Shown: positions 12,024-22,785 of the stretch, in pieces
How the letters are laid out: the number at the start of each line of letters is the position of its first letter
Numbering within the stretch: position 1 is the stretch's first letter
Assembly: GCA_012064385.1 (NCBI GenBank)
Contig: QRDG01000820.1
Location: 558,001 to 622,000, forward strand
Direction of reading: 5' to 3'
DNA length: 64,000 nucleotides
Origin: Puccinellia tenuiflora
Lineage: Eukaryota; Streptophyta; Magnoliopsida; Poales; Poaceae
Made by a program: the position numbers and the translations under genes
Notes under the pieces: generated by a model
Told to the model about the DNA's origin: nothing
The model's input: the letters and a program-made list of their open reading frames with translations, nothing else
The model's database searches: none

Positions 12024-12029
12024 GGCCCA
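12024..12029 (+). promoter_or_regulatory. Site II motif (GGCCCA) upstream of KRR1
   Basis: GGCCCA is the reverse complement of TGGGCC, the site II element bound by TCP factors. In plants it pairs with telo-boxes in promoters of ribosomal-protein and ribosome-biogenesis genes. It now lies about 500 bp from the telo-box because a transposon sits between them. Function is inferred. Confidence 0.4.
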
Positions 12030-12063
12030 AAAACCCCAAACGGCCAAACCCTCCCATCCCCAG

Positions 12064-12477
12064 TATAGGTGGCCAAATGGGCCGTGCCAGCCGGGCCGGC
12101 CCGAGGCACGGGAAATTTGGCCCGGCCCAGGCACGGCACGGCACGAAACTAAACGGGCCGTGCCCGGCACGGGCCCGCTTCGTGCTGTGCCCAGCTCCCG
12201 GTCGCGGGCCCGGCACGGCACGATTAGTTTTTTTTTTTATTTTTTTACTTATTTTTATTTTTTTTTCATTTTTGGGCCGTATTTACGCTAAATGGGCCGT
12301 GCCTGGCGTGCCTAACGGGCGTTGTTGGGCCTCCGTGCCGTGCCCGAGCTCGCGCCGCGGCACGCGGGCCGGCCCGGCACGGCACGAATGGCTAACGTGC
12401 CTAACGGGCCGTGCCTTTCCCGTGCCGTGCCGGTTGCGTGCCGTGCCGGGCCGGGCCGGCACGTTTGGCCACCTATA
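12064..12477. mobile_element. GC-rich hAT-like MITE inserted in the KRR1 promoter
   Basis: Inverted termini TATAGGTGGCCAAA / TTTGGCCACCTATA bound a 414-bp element flanked by perfect 8-bp direct repeats ATCCCCAG (12056-12063 and 12478-12485), the hAT target length. The body is packed with GGCCGTGCC, CGGCACGG and CCGGGCC motifs in both orientations around a T-rich centre (12230-12270). Several copies of TGGGCC lie within it. No coding capacity; long frames here are GC artefacts. Confidence 0.85.
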
Positions 12478-12526
12478 ATCCCCAGTCCCTCCCTGCTCCC
12501 CGTCGGCGGCCGGCAGTACAATCATC

Positions 12527-12534
12527 AACCCTAA
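12527..12534 (+). promoter_or_regulatory. Telo-box (AACCCTAA) just upstream of KRR1 start
   Basis: AACCCTAA lies 55 bp before the ATG. Telo-boxes near the transcription start are established features of plant ribosome-biogenesis genes, which fits KRR1 directly downstream. Confidence 0.6.
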
Positions 12535-12588
12535 TTCGCGACCTGAACACCACCGCCTCCTCGGACCCCTTTCCCTTTGGAAGCCGTC

Positions 12589-15500
12589 ATGGCTTCGGAC
12601 GACGGAGCGAACGGGGCGGCGGCGGAAGCTCCGGAGGGGAACAATTGGAAGCGGAAGGGGAAGCACGACAAGGAGAAGCCGTGGGACAACGACCCCAACA
12701 TCGACCGCTGGACGGTGGAGAAGTTCGACCCCTCCTGGAACGAGGGCGGCCTGCTGGAGGTCAGCTCGTTCTCCACCCTCTTCCCCCAATACCGAGGTAA
12801 TCAATCCCCGCCCCCTATCCCCTTCCCCTTTGTCTCGTGCGATTCTTCGCTGGAAACCAGATATAGTGTTATGTCTACTGAACGCGAATCGATGAGGCGT
12901 TGCTTGTTTGGAGTGCAGAGAAGTATCTGCAGGACGCGTGGCCGGTCGTGAAAGGCGCGCTGAAGGAGTTCGGAGTCTCGTGCGAGCTCAATTTGGTACG
13001 TGGCGGGCGATTACTCTTGTTTGGACTTTTGGAGCGTTCTCAAGTATTGAGACGATTCTGTGGCATCTCTCTTGATCTGTGCATAGGTGGAGGGATCCAT
13101 GACTGTTTCGACCACCAGGAAGACCAGGGATCCATACATTATTCTCAAGGCCAGGGACCTGATAAAACTCTTGTCGCGGAGTGTCCCTGCACCCCAAGTA
13201 TGCATTGTTTCTGCTACCAAGCCCTTTAGCTTTATGCAAGTTCTACTGTTTACTTTGTGGAGATTGTCTTGAGAACTTCAGGGGATATTGTGTTTTTGCA
13301 ACCTATGTTCTGTTCCCACATGCACCTATTGTAATGTCACCAATACCTTGATGCCTTGTCTGGGAGTTGTTTCATCTATGTGCTTCTATTGTTTTCCTCG
13401 CAGGCAATCAAAGTACTCAATGATGAGATGAACTGTGATATTATCAAGATTGGTAGCATCATAAGAAACAAGGTACACTTCGTTTCATTGCTCAAGTTCA
13501 ATTATGTGCCTCTTTGTTTGTTTCAAGGAGTCATTCTTTGAATATGTTTGATTACTGAATATTTTTACTAGGAAAAACAATGTAAAGACGAGACATCTAG
13601 CTGCCAAGATAAAATGATGGAACCAATCGCATAAGCATATCGCAGAACCATTTTATGGCACCACTAGTTATGCTAGATAACTGTGTTTGTAGCACAGCTA
13701 GAAAGTCAGTTTATAGTTTATGGTCTGAGTTTAGTGTTGTCTGTTTCATATTTGTTAGACTCTGGGTTTCTTTGTCCAAGCCTCTGCTGTTCCCATGTTT
13801 ATAGATGTACTTGTTGGGTTGTAATGCATATGAATGAATATTTAAGGTACGACCCATAGTCAGAGTCACATATGCTGCACTTTGTTGCCTCCATAAGAGT
13901 ATCATGCGCCCAAATATGCAAACATTTAGTTTGATAAGCTAATATAAGTTTTTATTTGGCTATTATGCTATCAGCACCTATTCGTGCTATGTTGCGATTC
14001 TTGATGAGTTTGTTTTTTATGTCCTAGTAAACTAATAGCGTGCCATCTACAGGAAAGATTTGTCAAAAGGAGAGAACGCCTTTTAGGTCCTAATCTGTCC
14101 ACCCTTAAGGTAAATAGCTTGTATGATTTTTTCCTGTCCTATGGATGAGTCTCTTTTAGAATAAATAGACACCCTTTGTTAACATGTTGTTTAATGTTCT
14201 GCAGGCTATAGAGATTTTGACTGGCTGCTACATCTTAGTTCAGGTTTTCTTAATTTCTTACCTTGCTTAATGCATTTAAGTTACATTTTGGGTCCACCTG
14301 CTTTTTACTTGTTATCTTGGTGTTATTAAGTACTGTTGTATATTTTTCCATCATGAAAGGGGAATACTGTTGCTGCCATGGGTTCCTTTAAGGGACTGAA
14401 ACAAGTCCGAAGGGTTGTGGAGGACTGCATAAAGAACATAAAGCATCCAGTATACCACATTAAGGTGACGGGTTTTACTTTTGAGATATAATCTCTGAAG
14501 AATGTAAATATGATTTCTTATTGATTATTATTAAACTAAGCAGGAACTCCTAATTAAACGTGAGCTGGCTAAAAATCCTGCCCTAGCCACTGAAAGCTGG
14601 GACAGGTTTCTCCCGAACTTTAAGAAGTAAGGAACTTGTATCATATATCTATTCAGGAGTTATATCTCTGAAATGTACGCTCTGCGTCTTACACCTCGTT
14701 ACTTGCTGTATTTCAGAAAGAATGTGAAGCAAAAGAAGCCGAATACTAAGGACAAGAAACAGTATACACCCTTTCCGCCTCCTCAACAGCCTAGCAAGGT
14801 GAAGTCATTGGTTTCTATCACTTCTAGAGTTGTTGTACAGTTTACCATACTGGTTTCATCAGTTCATGTTTGTTATGTGGTTAGCAGTCCTGTACTGCAG
14901 CTTTATATCTTGATGGCGTTGGAGGCTGTGTCCATCCCATAGTCTGATAATTCATTAATGATTTCGAAGCTATGTGAATTTTAAGGAAACCAAAACCATA
15001 GGCAATAGATTTGCTCGTACTATGGGTACTTGAAAATGTTCATTTCTGCTGGCTAATTTTGTTTTGCCTACTGTGCTACTTGTTGATTAATTTATCAATC
15101 TGGATGTAGGTTGATCTTGAACTGGAGAGTGGTGAGTATTTCCTGAGTGACAAGAAGAAGTCAGCAAAGAAATGGCAAGAGAAGCTAGATAAACAATCAG
15201 AGAAATCAGAAGAAAAGAAAAGAAAGAGAGAAGCAGCCTTTGTTCCACCAAAGGTCAGAATTCCCTCTTGAATATTTATCAGTAGGCTCCCCTTTTGCTT
15301 TCATTGTTACTAAATCTTGTTATTTGTTTCAGGAGAACACTGCTGGTCTATCTCAATCCACTAAAACTACCAATGACAACAATGAGATCGCTGATATCAC
15401 AAAATCCTTGAAAGTACGTTGCTGTTATGGTTCAATGCTTTGCTTATTTTGTTCATGTCTATTCGTTTTACCTCCATTTTGAGTTTGTGCCGTGTTTTTT

Positions 15501-15669
15501 GTGGGAGAGAACGTAATAGTATCACATCTTTGTGATTATTCTCCATTTGCAGAAAAAGTCAAAGAAATTCAGAAATAGTGAAGCACAGGAAAATGTGAAA
15601 ATCGAGTCATATGTTGCAAGCAATGAAGAATCACACTCCAAAAGGAAGCACAAATCTTCATCCATGTAA
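12589..15669 (+). CDS. KRR1: KRR1 small-subunit processome component (KH domain)
   Basis: KRR1 works in the nucleolus in 18S rRNA maturation and 40S assembly. Twelve exons: 12589-12796, 12919-12995, 13087-13197, 13404-13472, 14053-14109, 14205-14243, 14360-14464, 14544-14626, 14717-14798, 15110-15253, 15333-15413, 15553-15669. Sum 1,173 bp, 390 residues, all GT-AG and phase-compatible, so the gene is intact. Seen: conserved N-terminal KPWDNDPNIDRW and FDPSWNEGGLLEVSSF; KH-type core with KARDLIKLLSRSV, LLGPNLSTLKAIEILTGCY and VQGNTVAAMGSFKGLKQVR; then KRELAKNPALATESWDRFLP, VKQKKP, PFPPPQQPSK, SGEYFLSDKKK; and a Lys-rich tail typical of nucleolar proteins. The loop reads GPNLST where a Gly after Asn is common elsewhere. 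ATG 12589 was chosen as the first in-frame ATG; an upstream in-frame TTG is ignored. Confidence 0.95.
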
Positions 15670-16620
15670 CCGCAGTCTGAATTCAGCATGTCAGCACCCT
15701 GTTTAATTGTTTTAATTAGTTGAACCATTGCCAATTTGGCATGTTGGTATGTCTTACCCTTAAATAGAACAAAACTTGAAGCTTTCAGTGGCGTGCTAAT
15801 GTTTTGTTCTGTTCGTTGACAACAGTTATCAGGTTATATCACGTCAGCTGTCTGTTTTGAAATACTTTCAAGTAGAAATTACGGTACACATGCAAATTCT
15901 CATCTTTTCCTGAAAACAGAAATACTTGTCTATGGAAGACACACTGGGCACTTCAGGCCAGTGTAAATACTGTTATCCACTTTCTCCCGCTCAAAACTGA
16001 TGGCTTTAGAACTAAAACCGCTTTACTGTGAAGCCTGTCTATTATGTAAACTTATGCGTATGGAACACTAGGCATGTCAAACCTACTGTTCTGCTTTCAC
16101 AAAGAGGCCACGAGAAAGAAAATACACCCTGTTAGCGACTAAGTTTAGTCCTGGTGCATCGCGCAATACAGTCCAGCATGGTGCACCGCTTATCTACGAG
16201 CACCACAATTTACGACAGCTTTTCACCATGTCCGACTGGTCACGTGCGCCCTTTCCACCACAAATGTGCACACTTTCATAGCTCAGAAACAAGTGCGATC
16301 TTTCAACTCTAAAATTTACAGTTGTCAATTATTTTTAACTTATTGGAAGATATATTTCCACTAAAACTGTTGGACTTTACCATTTTTTTAGCTGCAAATA
16401 GACAACTAGAGGTTTTGATTTATTTGAGGAGAGATTCCAACCAATATTAGTCGAACGTTCAACCCAAAATTCATAATTGAACCAACCGCAGCTGCAACTT
16501 CCAGCGCACACGCCACAACTTTAAACCCAAAATACGGCATCAAACCAACAACAACTTTTGAGCTCACTCAACAACAACTTTCCACCAAATCTGGTATCAA
16601 ATCTGTAACGAATAGAATGA
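15670..16620. other. KRR1 3' flank and intergenic DNA
   Basis: Non-coding; the first few hundred bases are probably 3' UTR. No further gene or clear transposon recognised. Confidence 0.4.
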
Positions 16621-16624
16621 TTCG

Positions 16625-17000
16625 GAAATTCACTTTGAAACCGAAGCTCAAATGCTACTACCCAAATAAAAAAAAAACATAAAAACATTTCAAAAAATTC
16701 TAATTTTTTTGGTGATGAATATATACAAGTTTAAAACTTGTCAAATTTCGTGATGAAATAACATTTGTGCTGCTATGTGCAAAAAAGACAAATAAGTGAT
16801 CAAATGGGATTTAAAAAAAAATCTTTTCATAGCACTGATTTTTTTTCGAAAAAAATGTCATTTCATTACGAAATTTATCACGTATGTAGAAAACTTGTAT
16901 TTGTTCATCACCAATTTTTTTCAGATTTTTTTTGAAATGTTTATAATTTTTTGATTTAGCCAAGGGCATGTGAACTCGGGAGTTAAAACAGTCTCCCGGA
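16625..17000. mobile_element. Foldback (long inverted repeat) element
   Basis: The left arm contains AAAACATTTCAAAAAATTC ... TTGGTGATGAA ... ACAAGTTT ... AATTTCGTGATGAAAT, and the right arm is its imperfect reverse complement (16850-16985). The centre is A/T-rich. Termini and target duplication were not resolved; likely a Mutator-like or foldback MITE. Confidence 0.5.
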
Positions 17001-17429
17001 ATGATTGATCTCAAAGTTGTATTCTATTGATTATTGGTCAAAATCCTTTACAGAAGATGCTTGCTCGACACCGAGAATGCGCCTGTTATAGGAGATGTCT
17101 GTTCAACACCGAGAAGGCACGACGCTTTGTACACTATTAACTGACTAATGACGGTTGCATATGTCGGTGCAGGAGTTTACGTCGGTTGATTCTTAAGCCG
17201 CTTCTTATATGTCTTATATTCCTTCTATAATCTTGAGAACCTTTGATCTTGGAAAACAATCAAATCTACAAAGCTAGCGATAATAACTATGGAAATGTAA
17301 AACCAAAGTCGGATCGTCCGCTTCCAAACTGCCCTTGTGATCTCAAAGAAATCCACCTTCAAAACCGAAAGCATACTACAACACATGGGGGCTACACACA
17401 CCTTTAGTCCTTGCCATCATCCCTGACTA

Positions 17430-18340
17430 GATGCAGCCCTACGTCAACTACCTCACTAACAAGAGTCTCCTGAATGATGAGCTTGCCGCCACGCATATCA
17501 TTCGGAGGGCCAATGCATACAAGCTTGTTGACCGTGAACTACACAAGCGACGCATCTTAGGCATGCTCCAGCGGTGCATCTCCCTAGAGGACGGACAAAG
17601 GCTCCTACATGAAATTCACTCAGGAACATGCGGGATCACCACGTGGCATCCCGAAACCTCATTGGGAATGCGTTCCGACAAGGTTTCTACTGGCTCACAG
17701 CCATCCAAGACGCCAAGTAGATTGTTCGCCACTACAAAGGGTGCCAATACTAGGTCCGGAAAATCCATGTGCCGACCTATACGCTGCAGATGATCTTGAT
17801 CACCTGTCCCTTTGCCGAATGGGGGCTCGCCTGATCGACAAGCTCCCAAAATTTGCGAGCGGCTTCACGACGTATTTGTCGCTGTCGATAAGTTCACCAA
17901 GTGGACCAAGGCTAGAGCGGTCAACGAAATCATGGCCGAGAACGCCATCTCCTTCTTCAAGGGCTCATTTATCGGTTCGGCATCCCTCACAAGATCATCA
18001 CCCACAACGAGCGGCAGTCCACGTCCAAGCTCTTTCAGGTTTTCACCGCCAAGCACCACATCGAGATCTCCTACGCCTCCATCGCGCATCCGTGCACAAA
18101 CGAGCAGGCGGGGCGCTCGAACGGGCTCATTACTCAGGCGTTCAACTACCGGATGAACGAGACCCTGACCCCATGTGGTGGCACTTGGGTGGAGCATCTC
18201 GCATCCGTGCTATGGAGCCTGCGAACCTCACTAAACAGGTCCATAGGGTTCACTCCGTTCTTCATGATCTATGGAAAGAAGTCGTCCTCCCGACCGACGT
18301 CGACTTCGACTCACCTTTCATCCGCACATTCAACTAGGCC
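17430..18340 (+). pseudogene. Ty3/Gypsy integrase relic
   Basis: Shifting plus-strand frames match a Gypsy integrase: IIRRANAYKLVDRELHKR and GMLQRCISLEDGQRLLHEIH with GTCG (17490-17640), VAVDKFTKWTKARAV (about 17880-17920), an EFF/SFFKG block, and GGTWVEHLASVLWSLRTSLN with GFTPFFMIYG (18180-18280). Several frameshifts and absence of LTRs show a dead fragment. Confidence 0.85.
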
Positions 18341-18508
18341 GAGTCGGAAGAGGCAACGCAAGACACCGTACGATTGTGAAAAATATACAATTTTACATTT
18401 AAACATGTAAGTATGTACACATATTTTTATTTTGGATTAAAATTAGTAAACTTTATGCATTTACTCCTACTGCATTAAATTAGTTACATAATTAATAATT
18501 TAAAAGTC

Positions 18509-18926
18509 GAGAGCGGTGATTTGGAGGCCGAGCTCCATGGAGCTCGGTTTCCAAAAAAAAAATCCACATTGTTTTGCTTCCAAAAATTCTGAAAAAAATT
18601 ATGGTCGTAGATAATGTTGTGATCCACCACTGTGAAAATTTTCAATCAGAAATTCCTTGTATTCTGTTCTGGGCAAAAAAGAGAAATCTACAGATCTGAA
18701 TCGGTGAACAGTGCGCAATAAAAAAAATTTAAATCTGGCTAGATTTCTCTTTTTTACACAGATCAAAATATAACGAGTTTTTGGTTGAGAATTTTCACAT
18801 TGATTGATCATAGTATTCTCCACCACTATGATTTTTTTCAGAATTTTTTAAAACAAAAATTTGCGGATTCAATTTTTTTTTGGAGAACCGAGCTCCATGG
18901 AGCTCGGACTCCATTTGGACTTTCCG
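18509..18926. mobile_element. Mutator-like foldback MITE with palindromic arms
   Basis: A 10-bp direct repeat TTTAAAAGTC flanks the element (18499-18508 and 18927-18936), the 9-11 bp length expected for Mutator-like insertions. Each end carries the perfect palindrome CCGAGCTCCATGGAGCTCGG (18530s and 18890s), and the interior (18560-18880) is a second imperfect inverted repeat. No coding sequence. Confidence 0.75.
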
Positions 18927-19395
18927 TTTAAAAGTCTAGTTATATAAAAAAAATAACATATATTAAGTCAATAACTTGTAAAGAGCAAAAAAAAGAACAA
19001 AATAACATAAACTCAAATACTACCAAGTACTATGAAGTTATATACGCTGAAATAGTTTGCCGTAGTATGTTGGTAACAACTAGGAACTACATATTCTATT
19101 TGATATTACCATAATTCTTGTATGTGTTTTCGAGAGAAGTAATTCGTTCTGATTTTTCGTGGTCTCAAGAAAAAGAGCATGGAACTTGAATGGAAATTGA
19201 AAAGAAATGTACCACCAGTTATTTTGAAAATGATAAAATCTTTGGCACAATTAAAGATGAAGATCGAAGAAAATGAAATGCACATGGTGGTCATTTTAGT
19301 GGCTCCTTCATACCCTAGAAAACGGCAAAAAACAAAAAACCTGATACGGAAATACGAACCAACATCCGTCATACGAAAACCAAAATAAGAAGAGG

Positions 19396-19510
19396 TGAAC
19401 TGGGCGTCGACCAGTTGGCTAGTGCGACCCGCACACCTGCCTGCACCCCGCGTTCGAGTCTCAGACTCCGCAGGCTATGTGCCGATGTGCGCCAAGTTGC
19501 CTCTTCTTTA
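19396..19510 (+). mobile_element. Possible tRNA-derived SINE
   Basis: A box-A-like sequence (TTGGCTAGTGCGAC, about 19413-19426) and a box-B-like sequence (GCGTTCGAGTCTC, about 19450-19462) are spaced as in a Pol III promoter. They are followed by a tRNA-unrelated segment and a T-run/A-run near 19503. No cloverleaf forms, so it is not a tRNA gene. No target duplication was identified. Confidence 0.4.
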
Positions 19511-19977
19511 AAAAAATGCCGCAGCTGGCCTCGTTTTCTTTCGCTTGCTAAGTGTCTGGTACACAAGGAACTTACTGAACAAATGATAAAGAATAGAAGG
19601 CACGAACCAGCCAGTAACAAAGCCATTATTCTATACCAGCAGAACGACGAGATCATTTTCTGTAACCATTTACATCACATGTACACCTTCACTAACTACA
19701 GCAAAACTTTGTGTTACTATGCTTAACCAAGGGCCTTTTGCCCTTATCCCCCTGATATACAAGCCCAAAATAATTGAAAAGAAAACATGACATGAAAACC
19801 TGGATGCAAATTTACAATCAACGAACCAATCAATCGAAATCAGATGCCTAAGCTCTCCTAGTAACTACACTTCAACGGCCTGCTACCTCATACAAAAAGA
19901 ATCACGCATACTGTACACCCTACAAGCAGCAACTCCTGATTTATCCACAACTGAGGCTCCGCGGTGAGAAAGAATAA

Positions 19978-22785
19978 CTATTCCCCTCTTTGCAATAAAA
20001 ACGCAAAGCTTGGGTTCTCACGCACAAATGGTAGCAAGTCATCATCAGCCAGCTCAATGACTGGCATTGTCTTCGTAATATCATCAAGTGAAAAGGGTAT
20101 GCTGCAAATGAGGAATGAAACCGTGAAACCATGAGCCATCAACATTAGGAGGCCCTAAGCTGAAGCTGTACTTTAAAATATGTAACAAACCTAGAATCGT
20201 CATCTAGCAGTATAGAGAAAGTCGTGACAGTATTTGCTTCCTCACGTGCTGCACCTTTCAAACTTGATGCGAACTATAAATAGATAAAGTGAAATATATC
20301 ATTCAACAGATAATATGTAAATGAAAAACAAACCACTATTCTAACAAAACCAATTTTTTTTTAAGTGGAAGTAAAATGAGGGTGCCACATGAGAACTTCC
20401 TAGGAGGTTATCCTTCCTAGTACTACTCGCCAAAGTGTACTCAAACTCTAGAGTTGCATGCTTAAGTTCGGAATTCTGATGAGATCCGGTGCTTTAGTGA
20501 TGGTAGATCGCATTTGACAAAATATTATATTAAGGTATATCATCTCACCTCAGCTGATATAGTATTTGTTCCATTGACATCATCCAAGTACATACTAACT
20601 ATCCGCTCTAGCTGTTGTATGCTGAGGGCCTGAAAAAATCATGCAAATATAGTACCACTTACGAAGGTAAGGACCGGTAGTGGAAGAATCCGGCTCTCTT
20701 ATTACAAAATAGTCCATGTCAAATCAAATACTTACTTGGCACACATCAACACGTATCTCTCGTAATGTCCTCATTGGCTTTAGAGAAATCACCTAGCAAA
20801 AGAGAACAGTAGAGATAAAATGTATTTGTGATTAAAACGTTATTGGGCAATGAAATTTAATAATAAGCGGGAAAAGGCGCACCAAGAAATCAACAGCCTG
20901 TCTTATATGCTTCAATGCCTCCCAGGCTGAACTTGCAAACTATATCAAATATAACACATAAGCTAATAGCTTTGAAAAAAAAACATTTGAAAACAGGGAA
21001 ATGAATACCTCTCGAGTAGCATTTTCAGACCAATGTTTTAGTTCAGCTAATCCAGCTTTGACATATTCCCCATTGCTAAACGAACAGCACTCACGCCGCA
21101 GAAGGAGTCTGTTTCCAAGGGTAAGATCTTAGAGAAGCTTATACATATAGAATACATGAGACGAGGAAAAAATGTTTATGTTTACCTGTTAAATAGCTGA
21201 ACATCAATTAGTGAAAATATCTGTACGAACAGTTTATTCACCAAAATTGACGGAACCTGTGAATTCGACCGAATAAGACAAAATGCATTGAGACAATTTT
21301 ATAAACAGATACCACGAGCTCATGATAATTTTGCACCTACATGGTTCTCCTTTAAAATATCCAAGTAGTTGGCAAGTACTTTCACAATGCTTAACCAATG
21401 TGCTAGTTGCTTCTGTTGGCCCAAGCCATTTGTATGGCTTTTTGCTTGGTTTGAGTGAGAAGTTCGTGGATCCTGAAAGATATTCAACATTTAAACCATT
21501 TTTACATTGGAGCATGAAGTTTATTTTTATTTGTTTCCATTCCAAAAAAGAAAGCAGGTAGCAGCACCTGGATGCACAATTCAAGTAAAGGGTTTAGCTC
21601 CTTCTTCACACTGTCACTTATCATACCATAAACCTTCTCAATTAGATCCACAAGTTGCTGTTTAAAGAGCAAAGCTGGATATTTTGCTTCAACTTGGGGT
21701 AACCCGGTAGCTCCAACACCTGACTGGCCAAGATAAGCAAGACCGGCATTTGACGTTTGACTTGTTTGAAATATCCTCTCAGATGAAAACCTTCGCCTTT
21801 GCGGGGTTGAGAGCGCAGTCCGAGTAGTTTTGAATGATCGTTGAAGGAGAACTGTCAATGTAGATAAGTTTGACAACCAATAGGCCAATGTTCTTACATC
21901 ATTTTGAGCCTTCAAAAAGGGAAAGCCAACATCAGGACACATAGCCAAACTCTATAGCAACTGCATGATGTAGTTTTGCAAGCAATTTGAAAAACTGAGA
22001 AGTGTGATACATAAGTTGTTACTGTAGGTAATTTTAACATTTCTAATCTTGCCAATTATGATTTCTGTACACGTTGTATAATAGAAGATCGGATAAATAA
22101 GATTCATTTCAGTTCTGCTGCAATGGGACATTGGGTAAATGACATTCTCTATAATTCTGTTGCAACAAACAGAAGTTGTACGCCATGTCATCGGTGCTGC
22201 ATAAAAATGATGGAAAATGAAATATGAATCCAAAGAAATTGCGAGGAACCTCTATCGCAGAGTTTATAGCATGTAGAATGCTGTCAAATACACCAGTCTT
22301 CATGGCTTCAAATGATCTCCAGCGAAGAAGACATTGGTATATAAGAAGAGTGGCAACAGGCTTGCTCCCAGAAAATCCAAGATACTGTGAAATGCAAGTT
22401 AGCAACCACTGCTGATCATCTTGGGGCTGCTGGGGCTGTGGAGACTTCCAAAAAGTAACAAAATGATCATCTCCAAACTAGGTTAATGGCTCAATTAAAC
22501 ACAGAGAATTAGCAATCATATTAGCAAAATACCTGATATTTCTGATTAAGCACTCTTTGCAGTTTCTCTCCATGTTGAACGTCTTTTTGATTACTCAAGT
22601 CAGGAGCATGGCCCTATAATAAGTTTAACGATTATATTAGACTAAAAAAAATCCTAGAAATTATATGCAGATATGTACTTGATATAACTCACCACCGGCG
22701 GTGTTGCTTCTGATGTGCCTGTTGATGGTCTCATCTCAGTCTGTCTTAGTTCACCGTTGAACACATGGCCATTCTCTGGGCTTCT
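19978..22785 (-). CDS. Myosin XI globular tail (DIL-type), exons 42-53
   Basis: Exons: 22693-22785, 22533-22613, 22250-22444, 21568-21909, 21341-21472, 21186-21256, 21009-21108, 20883-20939, 20736-20792, 20549-20629, 20191-20273, 19978-20101; all phase-consistent. The first two are linker (RSPENGHVFNGE). The cargo-binding tail then begins QQWLLTCISQYLGFSGSKPVA and shows AYWLSNLSTLTVLLQR, YPALLFKQQLVDLIEKVYGM, the IVKVLANYLDILKENHVP block, FSLIDVQLFNRLLLRRECCSFSNGEYVKAGL, and a C-terminus PSFAFLLQRGE. This is the canonical plant myosin XI tail that binds MyoB-type adaptors and vesicles. No damage seen. Confidence 0.93.

Noticed and set aside
12077..12800. Long GC-rich frames on both strands (133, 173 and 129 codons)
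   Set aside because: They fall in the repetitive hAT-like element or antisense to KRR1 exon 1; Pro/Gly/Arg/Ala composition only.
19396..19470. tRNA gene
   Set aside because: Box A and box B-like sequences are present but no acceptor stem or anticodon arm forms; a SINE is more likely.
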